Positions 8,772 to 16,573 of a DNA stretch of 64,000 nucleotides are shown here, piece by piece. The notes under the pieces are model-generated. The model worked only from the letters and a program-made list of their open reading frames with translations, was not told where the DNA came from and searched no databases. Source of the DNA: Paenibacillus chitinolyticus NBRC 15660 (GTDB taxonomy: Bacteria > Bacillota > Bacilli > Paenibacillales > NBRC-103111); NCBI RefSeq assembly GCF_000739915.1, contig NZ_BBJT01000007.1, positions 248,001-312,000 on the forward strand. Direction: 5' to 3'. A program made the translations under genes and the position numbers. Numbering within the stretch: the stretch's first letter is position 1; every line of letters starts with the position of its first letter.

Positions 8772-10046
8772 TTATTTTAATGCGGCAGCCGCAGCCCGGC
8801 GGGTCATTGCCCAGAACAGAAGAGCTAAAGCACTAACAGAGGCTCCAAGCAAGCATACTCCGTCCCAGCCATAGCGGGCATATATATGGGTCGAACTGAC
8901 AGAGCCGATAGCACCGCCGATGGAATAGAAAACCATGTACCCGGCAGTGAGCCGACTGCGCGCCTCCGTACGCAGTGACAAGATCATACTTTGATTAGTG
9001 ACATGAACGGCCTGAACCGCCAAGTCAAGAAGAATAATGCCAATGGCCAATGCGAACAGCGACCTTTCTGCATAGCAGATTAGCAGCCATGACACCAACA
9101 ATAGAGTGAGAGCTGTGCCTGTCGTTCTTTGTCCGTAACCTCGATCGGCCAATCTCCCCGCATGTGCTGCAGCCAACGCTCCGGCAACCCCCGCGAGACC
9201 AAACGCCCCGATTGCAGTATGCGAAAGAGAGAGTGGCGGCACACTAAGAGGCAGTACTAGCGAAGTCCACAAAATGCTGAAATCAGCAAAAATAAGCAGA
9301 GCCAAAATAGCGCGGATGCGTACTATTCGTTCTTGCGCGAACAACATAAACACGGACCTAAGCAGTTGGAGATAGGACAGTGATTGTACTCTACGCTCAA
9401 CGTTTGGCATCACCCTAAATAATGCACAAACCATAAGAAACATCAACGCGGCAGAGACCAAATATATGGAACGCCAACCCGCAATATCTGTTAATATTCC
9501 TGAAACGGTTCGAGCAAGAAGGATGCCGATCACAATTCCGCTTGTTATTACGCCAACGACGCGTCCTTGTTCGGCAGGACAAGCCATTGTCGCCGCGAAC
9601 GCCACAATGGTCTGCGTCACAACGGCAAGTAGTCCGACTAATGCCAACCCTGCGAATAGTGCTGTGCCGGAGGAGGCAGTGCCAACTATCAGCAGAGCTG
9701 CAATGGATACTAACATCTGCCCGATAATCAGTCGGCGTTGGTTCAGTAAATCTCCAAGCGGTACGAGCAGCAGCAGTCCCGCCGCATAAAAGATCTGAGT
9801 GATCGTAATGAGAATCCCAATAATTGAATAGTCAATACTGAACTCACTCGATAATTTATCGAGTACCGGTTGTGCGAAGTAGATATTGGCGGCAGACAAC
9901 CCGCAGGCAGCCGCAAACAATAGGGTCGCATAACGAGGCATATGAGATCCCCGAACTGAATCAGATGTGACAATCGTCCCCTGTGGCGAATTCGCCTTCA
10001 AATCAACATGAACTGCTACTTTTTCTTCAGCCTCCATTCTGTACAC
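8772..10046 (-). CDS. MFS transporter, 12-TM DHA1-like efflux protein
   Basis: About 424 residues with twelve hydrophobic segments. AAACGLSAANIYFAQPVLDK and LVPLGDLLNQRRL (motif A region) match a family of small-molecule efflux MFS proteins. The protein at 23179-24390 is clearly its paralogue ([20 protein letters not shown]). The start is the GTG at 10046 (AAGGGA about 8 nt upstream) or the ATG at 10037; I cannot decide. It is divergent from a TetR repressor gene, and both promoters carry the same operator-like sequence, so it is very likely TetR-controlled export. Confidence 0.9.
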   Translation of the reverse strand: MYRMEAEEKVAVHVDLKANSPQGTIVTSDSVRGSHMPRYATLLFAAACGLSAANIYFAQPVLDKLSSEFSIDYSIIGILITITQIFYAAGLLLLVPLGDLLNQRRLIIGQMLVSIAALLIVGTASSGTALFAGLALVGLLAVVTQTIVAFAATMACPAEQGRVVGVITSGIVIGILLARTVSGILTDIAGWRSIYLVSAALMFLMVCALFRVMPNVERRVQSLSYLQLLRSVFMLFAQERIVRIRAILALLIFADFSILWTSLVLPLSVPPLSLSHTAIGAFGLAGVAGALAAAHAGRLADRGYGQRTTGTALTLLLVSWLLICYAERSLFALAIGIILLDLAVQAVHVTNQSMILSLRTEARSRLTAGYMVFYSIGGAIGSVSSTHIYARYGWDGVCLLGASVSALALLFWAMTRRAAAAALK

Positions 10047-10081
10047 ATCCTATTTCCCTTAATTTTTAACCACCGAGAAAT

Positions 10082-10100
10082 ATCATACTCATCGGTACGT
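10082..10100. promoter_or_regulatory. TetR operator copy near the MFS start
   Basis: ATCATACT-N4-GGTACGT. It lies just downstream of the -10 of the MFS promoter and matches the second copy at 10247-10265 in 15 of 15 non-spacer positions. Confidence 0.7.
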
Positions 10101-10114
10101 TATTTTTCCCAGTA

Positions 10115-10144
10115 AATATACCTCTCGAAAATGAATGTTGTCAA
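10115..10144 (-). promoter_or_regulatory. Sigma-A-type promoter of the MFS gene
   Basis: On the minus strand TTGACA (10144-10139), an 18-bp spacer and TATATT (10120-10115). The operator at 10082-10100 covers the first transcribed bases. Confidence 0.7.
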
Positions 10145-10214
10145 CAAATATATTTGTTTTACTTTGAAAAACCTCATTTTTTATTATTTCTTTTTAACAT
10201 AAACTAACCTTCGT

Positions 10215-10243
10215 TTGACAATACAAGTAGAAGATCATAAAAT
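10215..10243 (+). promoter_or_regulatory. Sigma-A-type promoter of the TetR gene
   Basis: TTGACA (10215-10220), a 17-bp spacer and TAAAAT (10238-10243), near consensus. Confidence 0.8.
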
Positions 10244-10246
10244 AAT

Positions 10247-10265
10247 ATCATACTGTATGGTACGT
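10247..10265. promoter_or_regulatory. TetR operator copy at the TetR transcription start
   Basis: ATCATACT-N4-GGTACGT spans the predicted start site of the TetR promoter; it includes the palindrome CATAC-T-GTATG. This is an arrangement for autorepression. Confidence 0.7.
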
Positions 10266-10309
10266 AAATAAAGGCCGCTAAAAAACAAGAGTAACGAGAG
10301 GGACTGGTT

Positions 10310-10891
10310 ATGGGACGAATCCGCGAATTTGACGAAGATCAAGTATTAGATGCAGCTATGCAGCTATTTTGGGAAAAGGGATATGAAGCTACCTCCTTAA
10401 GCGATTTAACTTCCAGAATGGGAATTCAACGCCCCAGTATATACTCAGCATTTGGAGGCAAAAAAGAATTGTTCGAAGCCGCGCTGCGCAAATACACGAT
10501 GACCCGCGCTTCTCTTATCCGAGCCAAACTTCAAAGCAATCCATCGGTAAAAGAGGGATTTCGTACTTTTTTTGAAGATGTGATTGTTGAGGAGTATGCG
10601 GAAAACCCTAGAAAAGGATGCTTTTGCATCAATACTATGGTCGAACTTGCTCCACATGATGAGAAATTTGAAATTCTTACAAGGGAACATCAAATGTACC
10701 TGGCTGTCATATTTGAAGAAACCATAGAACGAGGTATACAATCAGGCGAGCTCGAAATCGGGGTAAATGCGAAAGCCTTATCGCAGGCACTACTCTTATC
10801 TTTAATTGGACTAACCGTACTAATAAAGTCTCGTCCGGAACGATCATTTATTGATAATTCGATAGAGGTGATACTTACACTGCTCAAGTAA
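10310..10891 (+). CDS. TetR/AcrR-family repressor
   Basis: 193 residues. The N-terminal HTH (FDEDQVLDAAMQLFWEKGYE, then SLSDLTSRMGIQRPSIYSAF) is a textbook TetR DNA-binding domain. The C-terminal two-thirds is the helical ligand pocket. The gene is divergent from the MFS gene at 8772-10046 with a 263-bp control region holding two operator copies. Most likely it represses the pump and itself, and is released by the exported compound. The ligand is unknown. Confidence 0.93.
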   Translation: MGRIREFDEDQVLDAAMQLFWEKGYEATSLSDLTSRMGIQRPSIYSAFGGKKELFEAALRKYTMTRASLIRAKLQSNPSVKEGFRTFFEDVIVEEYAENPRKGCFCINTMVELAPHDEKFEILTREHQMYLAVIFEETIERGIQSGELEIGVNAKALSQALLLSLIGLTVLIKSRPERSFIDNSIEVILTLLK

Positions 10892-10961
10892 TAGGGAATG
10901 AGTAAAAGCAACATCTTTGATAGGCTGCCGGATTTCCGAGACTCCTCCCAATTACTGAAAT

Positions 10962-11002
10962 AAAAATCGCCGCCACGGCCCAAGAGGGAGCGTGAACGGC
11001 GA
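10962..11002 (-). terminator. Terminator after the MerR-SRPBCC operon
   Basis: TCGCCG pairs with CGGCGA and CACG with CGTG; on the minus strand a TTTTTA tract follows. It may also stop readthrough from the TetR gene, though less well because the plus side lacks a T-run. Confidence 0.75.
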
Positions 11003-11033
11003 CAACTTTAAAGTCATCACATATTTACAAAAA

Positions 11034-11480
11034 CTAACCGGCCAATTCCGCCAGTACCTCACCCAGCCTGTCGAGGTTCTGTTCATTGGCTTCCGCACAG
11101 TAAGGCTTGGCCGCTTCGAACTCTTCTTTTACCTTGAAACGCTGGCGGAACGTAACTTTGGTGCGTCCATCCAGATCTTCGAAGGTTCCCGTTAACCGGA
11201 ATTCGTGGCCGGATAAATGATCCAGCACGACCCGCTCCGGCGCCACGACCTCAACAAAGACGCTGCGGTTGGGGTAATCCGTGCCGTCCGGTCCGTGCAT
11301 GGTAAGGATCCATGTGCCGCCAGGCCTGATGTCGCACTCGTGAAACGTATTGGTGAAGCCCTTCGGTCCCCACCACCGGGCTAACAGCTCAGGGGTTGTC
11401 CATGCCCGGAAAACAAGCTCCCGCGGAACATCGTACTCGCGCGTGGTTACGAGTTCATTCTCTCCGATTGCCATGCTCAT
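11034..11480 (-). CDS. SRPBCC (AHSA1-like) ligand-binding protein
   Basis: 148 residues. TREYDVPRELVFRAWTTPEL, LARWWGPKGF and PGGTWILTMHGPDG are typical of the activator-of-Hsp90-ATPase-1-like branch of the START/SRPBCC fold, a hydrophobic pocket. Members usually have no known enzyme activity. It overlaps its upstream paralogue by ATGA and is the last gene of a MerR-SRPBCC-SRPBCC operon. Confidence 0.9.
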   Translation of the reverse strand: MSMAIGENELVTTREYDVPRELVFRAWTTPELLARWWGPKGFTNTFHECDIRPGGTWILTMHGPDGTDYPNRSVFVEVVAPERVVLDHLSGHEFRLTGTFEDLDGRTKVTFRQRFKVKEEFEAAKPYCAEANEQNLDRLGEVLAELAG

Positions 11481-11920
11481 TCCTCCCCCTCCAGTGCCTT
11501 ACCCAGCCCGTCCAGCATCGCGTTGGTACCGTGTTCCCGCACCTCCGGCGTATCGTGTCCGTCAAAGAACGCGCCCTGCTCCGTGAAAATAAGCTTCGTG
11601 CCGCCCTCCACCGCGATCAGCTCGACCGTCGTGTTCGAGACGGAGATGCGCGTGCCGTCCGAATCCAGGGTGTACGTATACACAATGCGCTGGTCCGGAA
11701 CAAGTTCCTGGTAGCTCGCATCGAAGGTAAAGACAGGGCCTTCCGGCGGTCCGCCGCTGCTGTATTCGCGCCCGCCGACCCGAAACTCGAAGATGTCCGG
11801 CTTCGAAAACCACTTGGCTTTGGCATCCGGGTCGGCCCAGGCGTGATAAACCCGCTTCGGCGAAGCGGCATAAACCCTCTCGACGACGAAGGTCGCATGT
11901 TTGACGAATCGTTCACTCAT
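11477..11920 (-). CDS. SRPBCC (AHSA1-like) ligand-binding protein, second copy
   Basis: 147 residues. VVERVYAASPKRVYHAWADP, AKWFSKP and YTYTLDSDGTRISVS identify it as an SRPBCC/AHSA1-like protein. It is related to, but clearly diverged from, the next gene in the operon. It overlaps the MerR stop by ATGA, so MerR, this gene and the next are translationally coupled. A role in binding or modifying a small hydrophobic compound sensed by the MerR protein is plausible but unproven. Confidence 0.9.
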   Translation of the reverse strand: MSERFVKHATFVVERVYAASPKRVYHAWADPDAKAKWFSKPDIFEFRVGGREYSSGGPPEGPVFTFDASYQELVPDQRIVYTYTLDSDGTRISVSNTTVELIAVEGGTKLIFTEQGAFFDGHDTPEVREHGTNAMLDGLGKALEGEE

Positions 11921-12423
11921 TGTTTGTCCTCCTCAGGTTTCGGTATTCCGCTCCCACCGGCAAGGAAGTCTCCCAACCGGTCCAAATGTTGTTCCCAGCT
12001 CGTTTGCCGTTCAATGACAGGCTTTTCAAATCCCATTTGCATCGCTTGAAGAAGATCTGTGAAATCCTCTACTGTTACTTGCGTCTTTCCCTGCATAAGC
12101 TTGGATACATGCCCGAGCTGCTCCAACAGCTTCTGCTGCCGCCTGATCTGTTCTTTGATTCGGTCTATCTGCAGATGGACGATCTCAAGCGGGCTGATTT
12201 GTCCGCCGGTCAGGACCGAGCCGATCTCTTCGAGAGACAGCCCCAGCTCCTTAAGCGATAATATCTGGTGCAGGCGCGACAAGTCCGACTCACTGTACAA
12301 CCTGTGGCCGGATTCCGTCTGGGCGGATGGAGAGAATAAACCGATTTGATCGTAATAACGCAGCGTACGTACGGTGAGACCCGTCAACTTGGCGAGGTCT
12401 CCTACTTTCCAATGCCTCTTCAT
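11917..12423 (-). CDS. MerR-family regulator, first gene of SRPBCC operon
   Basis: 168 residues. KVGDLAKLTGLTVRTLRYYD and ESGHRLYSESDLSRL form the MerR winged HTH; the coiled-coil dimer helix follows (QIDRIKEQIRRQQKLLEQL). There is only a short C-terminal region, so the effector may act at the coiled-coil end. Its promoter has the MerR-type long spacer with a perfect 19-bp palindrome, so the operon should be autoregulated. It is followed by two SRPBCC genes with ATGA overlaps. Confidence 0.93.
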   Translation of the reverse strand: MKRHWKVGDLAKLTGLTVRTLRYYDQIGLFSPSAQTESGHRLYSESDLSRLHQILSLKELGLSLEEIGSVLTGGQISPLEIVHLQIDRIKEQIRRQQKLLEQLGHVSKLMQGKTQVTVEDFTDLLQAMQMGFEKPVIERQTSWEQHLDRLGDFLAGGSGIPKPEEDKQ

Positions 12424-12468
12424 GCATCATCTCCGCTTCTTTAGCGCTAGCTATATCCCGGTAGCTGT

Positions 12469-12499
12469 ATTATAAAAGCTTACGTTACGTAAGCTGCAA
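12469..12499 (-). promoter_or_regulatory. MerR-type promoter/operator of the MerR-SRPBCC operon
   Basis: On the minus strand TTGCAG, a 19-bp spacer and TATAAT. The perfect palindrome AGCTTACGT-A-ACGTAAGCT (12477-12495) fills the spacer. A textbook MerR operator. Confidence 0.92.
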
Positions 12500-12739
12500 G
12501 CGAAATAAACGTTCAACCGCAAAATTTTTTGGACGAAAGAAGACGCGCCCTTGATTTAAGTCAATGAACCTTCCCATCCGGCCTATTACAATGAAATCCA
12601 TACAGCAAACTAAGGGAGGTTATGAAATGGTTTCTTCAAGAATAGAGCCTAAAGGAACAGCGAACAGCCGCTCTGACTACCGGCATCAGGGGAACTGGGC
12701 TTTGGAGTGTGGTTTCTGGCACAATGGGGAAAAAGCTCT

Positions 12740-12956
12740 GTGTAAGGCGCGGATTTTTCTCAAACCTTATCCCGCTTCATCTATCGAGAACTGCCCGGTA
12801 CAACCCTTCAGCACGAAAAAAACAGGCCGCGGGAACGTCCGCTTGTTTAAGGAGCACGGTACTTTTTGGGTACTCTTTAATAGGAATCTCATCAAAGACA
12901 GCCTGTTTTTCTTCTTCGTTAAGCGACGTATATCGGGCTCCGCGATGTATTCTTAG
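12740..12956 (-). pseudogene. Crp/Fnr-family regulator remnant
   Basis: Reading the minus strand from 12956 gives SLNEEEKQAVFDEIPIKEYP, then KSTVLLKQADVPAACFF, the start of a cyclic-nucleotide-binding (Crp/Fnr) domain. A stop follows at 12777. The next family-like residues (RGQFSIDEAG) are in another frame, so there is at least one frameshift. No start codon and no HTH remain. The open frame on the plus strand at 12564-12956 is a shadow of this remnant. It sits directly after the MarR gene; it is probably debris from an older neighbour. Confidence 0.65.
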
Positions 12957-13366
12957 CTGTTCAGCTTTTTGAATAGATTCGCTAGTTCCGCCCTCTCCTC
13001 GTCGGTTAACTTTTCGAATAAATTTCTGCGCAGTCTTTCTCCTTCCAAAGTGGCCCGCTTAAGGACTTCGGCACCTTTGTCGGTAATGCCCAAATAAATA
13101 ATGCGGCGATCGGACTCATCCACCATTCGGACGGCTAATTTCTTCGCGACGAGCTTTTCCGATAAATAACTGAGCGTGGGCGGAGTAAGGCCCAATATTT
13201 TCGCAAGGTCCGAAGGCCGGCTTTTGCCGTTCTGCTTGAGATGACCGAGCACAAGAACATGAGAAACCCCGAGATCCTCATTGAATGTTTTGTTCCACTG
13301 GATAATCAGACCGTTGGTGAATTTGTCCATGTTATGTATAAGTTCGAAAACCGTTTGCTCTTCCAT
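12953..13366 (-). CDS. MarR-family transcriptional regulator
   Basis: 137 residues. The winged HTH reads GKSRPSDLAKILGLTPPTLS, and the wing is VDESDRRIIYLGITDKG, standard for MarR. AGGAGG lies five bases before the ATG at 13366. A strong terminator separates it from the upstream SDR gene, so it has its own transcript. The upstream MFS-SDR-SDR operon is the most likely target; a strong palindrome lies before that operon at 16398-16427. The phenolic or other ligand is unknown. Confidence 0.92.
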   Translation of the reverse strand: MEEQTVFELIHNMDKFTNGLIIQWNKTFNEDLGVSHVLVLGHLKQNGKSRPSDLAKILGLTPPTLSYLSEKLVAKKLAVRMVDESDRRIIYLGITDKGAEVLKRATLEGERLRRNLFEKLTDEERAELANLFKKLNS

Positions 13367-13382
13367 AAAATCCTCCTTGATA

Positions 13383-13421
13383 AAAAGAAACGACAGCCCC
13401 TAATAAAAATTAAGGACTGTC
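13383..13421 (-). terminator. Terminator after the MFS-SDR-SDR operon
   Basis: On the minus strand GACAGTCCTTAAT and ATTAGGGGCTGTC form a 13-bp stem with two G-U pairs. A CTTTTTA tract lies a few bases beyond. Confidence 0.8.
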
Positions 13422-13434
13422 ATAATCTTACACG

Positions 13435-14169
13435 CTATTGAGCGGAGTATCCACCATCAATCACTAACTCGGAACCCGTAATATAGGAAGAAGCATCGGA
13501 AGCCAGGAACAGGGCCGCTTTGGCGATATCGTCCGGTTGTCCCAGGCGCTGAAGAGGCGTCATTTGAATCAAACGATCCACCAAATCTTTGGACGTGCTC
13601 AGAGCCTGAGTCATCGGCGTTTCAATGATCCCCGGGAACAGAGCGTTCACGCGAATTCCCTGACGTCCGAATGCCGCGGCAGCCGCTTTGGACAGAGCGC
13701 GTACCGCACCCTTGGATGCGGAGTAGTGGTTGAAACCTTGTCCGATCAGAGCCGTGTACGAAGAAATGTTTACAATGGAACCTTGCTTCTGTTCGGCCAT
13801 GTACGGAGTAACATGTTTCATACCGGCGAACGGACCGAAGCCGTTAATGGAGAGCATTTTCTGCCAATCCTGCGCGTCGATTTCTTGAAAAGGCTTTTCC
13901 GAAGAGATGCCCGCGTTGTTAACGAGGATGTCGATTTTGCCGAAACGGTCGTTTACTTCCTTCGCAAGCGCCGCCCAATCTTCATCGGAAGCCACGTTCA
14001 ATTTCATCCCGTGTACATTCTGCTTCTTACTGGCTCTCGCAAGCGCCTCTTCATTGATATCCGCGGCAATAACGATGGCGCCTTCCTGTGCGAAAAGGTC
14101 TACCATACGTTCGCCGATACCGGAAGCTCCGCCGGTAATGATCGCTACTTTGTTATCCAATTGTCCCAT
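13435..14169 (-). CDS. Short-chain dehydrogenase/reductase (SDR)
   Basis: 244 residues. The cofactor motif TGGASGIG, the NNAG motif, the active-site Ser (VNISS) and YSASK catalytic pair are all intact, and the C-terminus ends YITGSELVIDGGYSAQ. AADIN after the second strand points to NAD(H) preference (family rule). The gene follows another SDR by 13 bp and is the last of the MFS-SDR-SDR operon. The operon probably imports and oxidises a hydroxylated compound; the substrate is not readable. Confidence 0.93.
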   Translation of the reverse strand: MGQLDNKVAIITGGASGIGERMVDLFAQEGAIVIAADINEEALARASKKQNVHGMKLNVASDEDWAALAKEVNDRFGKIDILVNNAGISSEKPFQEIDAQDWQKMLSINGFGPFAGMKHVTPYMAEQKQGSIVNISSYTALIGQGFNHYSASKGAVRALSKAAAAAFGRQGIRVNALFPGIIETPMTQALSTSKDLVDRLIQMTPLQRLGQPDDIAKAALFLASDASSYITGSELVIDGGYSAQ

Positions 14170-14182
14170 TTTACATACTCTC

Positions 14183-14932
14183 CTAACGTAGTTTGATTGA
14201 ACCGCCGTCCACCATAAGGGTTTGGCCGGTTATATAATTCGAGTCGTCACTTGCCAGGAATAGGGCGACACGGCCGATATCCTGTTCCGGGTCACCGAGA
14301 CGGCGAAGCGGAATACGCTCGATCATCGCGTCATACAGGTGCGGGGCGCTCTCACGCCATTGCTCCACGCCCGGCGTCAGTGCGATCGGCGAGATCAGGT
14401 TGACGTTGATGCCGTCCGGACCCCACTCATTGGCGGCTACGCGGGAAATGGCGCGAATCGCTTCCTTGGCCGCCGCGTAAGACGTTTGCGTCACTTGTCC
14501 GTCAAGACCCGCGCCCGAAGCGAAGTTGATCACCTTGCCCTTCGTTTTTTTCAACTCGGGGTAGGCGGCCTGCATGAAATGAAAGGTCGGATAGAAACCG
14601 GTTCCGAAAGACAGATCCAGCAGCTCCTGCGTTGTCTCCACGAAAGAAGCCTGTCTGGAAGCATGCGCATTATTAACGAGAATATCCAGCTTGCCGAACT
14701 TCTTAACCACTTCTTCCACAATTTCATTGGCATTTTCTTTAACGGAAATATCTCGGATAAACAGGCATCCTTCCGTGTATTGATTGACTTCCGCAAGGGT
14801 TTCCTGCCCCTTCTGCTCGTTCACGTCGACAATGGCGATATGTGCGCCTTCTTTAGCCATGGCAAGCGCAATGCCGCGGCCGATTCCCGAAGCGCTGCCA
14901 GTGATGATGGCGACTTTGCCTTGTAATTTCAT
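14183..14932 (-). CDS. Short-chain dehydrogenase/reductase (SDR)
   Basis: About 249 residues. TGSASGIGRG, VDVN (NAD preference), NNAH (usually NNAG), the Ser in INFASG and the YAAAK pair are present. The ATG at 14932 has GGGAG about seven bases upstream; the longer frame to 15025 overlaps the transporter end and lacks a site. The NNAH variant suggests a slightly altered substrate pocket. It is the middle gene of the MFS-SDR-SDR operon. Confidence 0.92.
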   Translation of the reverse strand: MKLQGKVAIITGSASGIGRGIALAMAKEGAHIAIVDVNEQKGQETLAEVNQYTEGCLFIRDISVKENANEIVEEVVKKFGKLDILVNNAHASRQASFVETTQELLDLSFGTGFYPTFHFMQAAYPELKKTKGKVINFASGAGLDGQVTQTSYAAAKEAIRAISRVAANEWGPDGINVNLISPIALTPGVEQWRESAPHLYDAMIERIPLRRLGDPEQDIGRVALFLASDDSNYITGQTLMVDGGSIKLR

Positions 14933-14975
14933 GTGTAGCTCCCTCATTCCCTTGATTGATGAATTCACCGGTTGA

Positions 14976-16244
14976 TTAATTCCACAATCCGGCTTGCTCC
15001 AGCTTCTTCTTCCCGCCAAAGGCAATGCTGATGCAGAGGATGTTAATGATCAGCATGATGCCGATCGCATACAAAACAGGGGTGTAGCTTCCCGTAAAGT
15101 CGAACACAAACCCGTAAGCAGGCAGAGCGATGATCGAAGAGATCGCGAGGCCCATGGAAGCATTGGAATAAATCTGGCTGTATTCCTTGTTGCCGAACAA
15201 GCTTGATGTAAGCGCCGGTCCCAATGTTCCGATAGAGGCGGAGACAAGACCGAAGAGTCCCACAGCCAGCGAGATGACAAGCGTGCTGGTCGCCGCGAAT
15301 AACAACAGCCCGATGGCCAGCACGCCCAGAATCATGGCGATAAACGTGGTGTTTCTGGTGCCGATTTTATCGCTCGCATAGCCGATAACCAAGGAGCCGA
15401 TCAGCACGCCGATCATATTGGTTGCCATAACATTGCCCGCGAAGGTGACATCAAATCCCTTGTTCATCAGATACGTCGGAATATGCACCGAAAAGCTTGC
15501 CGCGGATGTGATCAGGAAGAAAAACGCGATGAGTGCATAGAAGGCGGAGGACTTCTTGGCGGCAGCCAAGGTCACGCCTTTGTTTTCCGCTCCTGCAGCC
15601 GTTGCGTTGGCTGCTGTGCCGCCTGCGGCCTCCGCTCCGTAAGGAAGCGTTTTCTTTTCAAGAGGTGATTTCCTTAGCAACAGAAGCACGATGGGAACAA
15701 CGATCACGATGACCGCAATACCAACGATTACATAGGATGATCTCCATCCTTGATTGGCAATCAGATTGCCGACAACCGGCTGGGAAATGGCGCCGATCGC
15801 TCCGCCTGCGGCTCCCATAATTCCAAGGGCAAGACCCTTGCTCTTTTTAAACCATTGGTTAATTAATACCGGTCCTGCGATAACGGTAATGAATACCCCG
15901 CCCACAGCGAGAGGAACTGCAAGGATATACCAACCCCACACCGAATTCATCAGACCGAACAAGGCAAACGCTCCGGCCTGCAAAATGATCGCGCCGCTTA
16001 AAAGCAGCCGGGTATCATACTTCGCCAATAATTTGCCGCCAATCGGCAAAAAGACCATGGTAACGATAGCCGAGACACTGAAATAGAGGGTCAAGCTGCC
16101 CATCCCGACTCCAAGATCCTTGGAAACTTGCCGCAAAAAAAGACCGGCTGAGTTATTCAGGGTACCTTTCCCCAAGCCGACCATCATGCAAAGCCCTAGC
16201 AAAATCCACCAAGCGTAGTGAATTTTCCCTTTGTTTTGGCTCAT
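14976..16244 (-). CDS. MFS transporter, oxalate:formate antiporter-like (OFA) family
   Basis: 422 residues and twelve hydrophobic segments. HYAWWILLGLCMMVGLGKG at the N-terminus and NQGWRSSYVIVGIAVIVIV in the middle are typical of the OFA branch that moves carboxylates. It is the first gene of an operon with two SDRs, so a hydroxy- or keto-acid substrate is a fair guess. The likely control region with a long palindrome lies at 16398-16427. Confidence 0.88.
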   Translation of the reverse strand: MSQNKGKIHYAWWILLGLCMMVGLGKGTLNNSAGLFLRQVSKDLGVGMGSLTLYFSVSAIVTMVFLPIGGKLLAKYDTRLLLSGAIILQAGAFALFGLMNSVWGWYILAVPLAVGGVFITVIAGPVLINQWFKKSKGLALGIMGAAGGAIGAISQPVVGNLIANQGWRSSYVIVGIAVIVIVVPIVLLLLRKSPLEKKTLPYGAEAAGGTAANATAAGAENKGVTLAAAKKSSAFYALIAFFFLITSAASFSVHIPTYLMNKGFDVTFAGNVMATNMIGVLIGSLVIGYASDKIGTRNTTFIAMILGVLAIGLLLFAATSTLVISLAVGLFGLVSASIGTLGPALTSSLFGNKEYSQIYSNASMGLAISSIIALPAYGFVFDFTGSYTPVLYAIGIMLIINILCISIAFGGKKKLEQAGLWN

Positions 16245-16397
16245 AAAATTTCTTCGCTCCCCGCTTCTAATATCCGTTCAAACATAAGATGATGGTGCAT
16301 TATGCCATTCTCACAAATGGCGAAGCCTATCAATGCCGTTCATTCTCCCCGATGCTCGCCAGGCTCCTTTCTTGGAGGAACAATCATGATATACGCG

Positions 16398-16427
16398 ATA
16401 TAATATTTAGATATCGAAATATTATAT
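16398..16427. promoter_or_regulatory. Long palindrome upstream of the MFS-SDR-SDR operon, candidate MarR operator
   Basis: ATATAATATTT and AAATATTATAT are perfect 11-bp arms around AGATATCG. It is AT-rich, has -10-like sequences and is placed where an operon operator would be. In the rest of the 330-bp gap I see only the terminator at 16536. Confidence 0.5.
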
Positions 16428-16535
16428 GTCTAAATAGTAACAAAATATTTTCCCGCCTGCAACGGAGAACAATGGAAAAGTTCATTAAAAATTCAAGATT
16501 TGGGTCTCAAGTATCGTAAATCCGCTTGAAAAACG

Positions 16536-16559
16536 CAAAAAGAGGAGCGTCTGCTCCCC
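16536..16559 (-). terminator. Terminator after the 700-residue protein
   Basis: GGGGAGC and GCTCCTC pair around a 4-nt loop and are followed by TTTTTGCG on the minus strand. Confidence 0.8.
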
Positions 16560-16573
16560 TTTTACCACCCCAC

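Noticed and set aside
12564-12956. Plus-strand frame of 130 codons
   Set aside because: It is antisense to the Crp/Fnr remnant and shows no family-like residues; the minus-strand reading explains the sequence.
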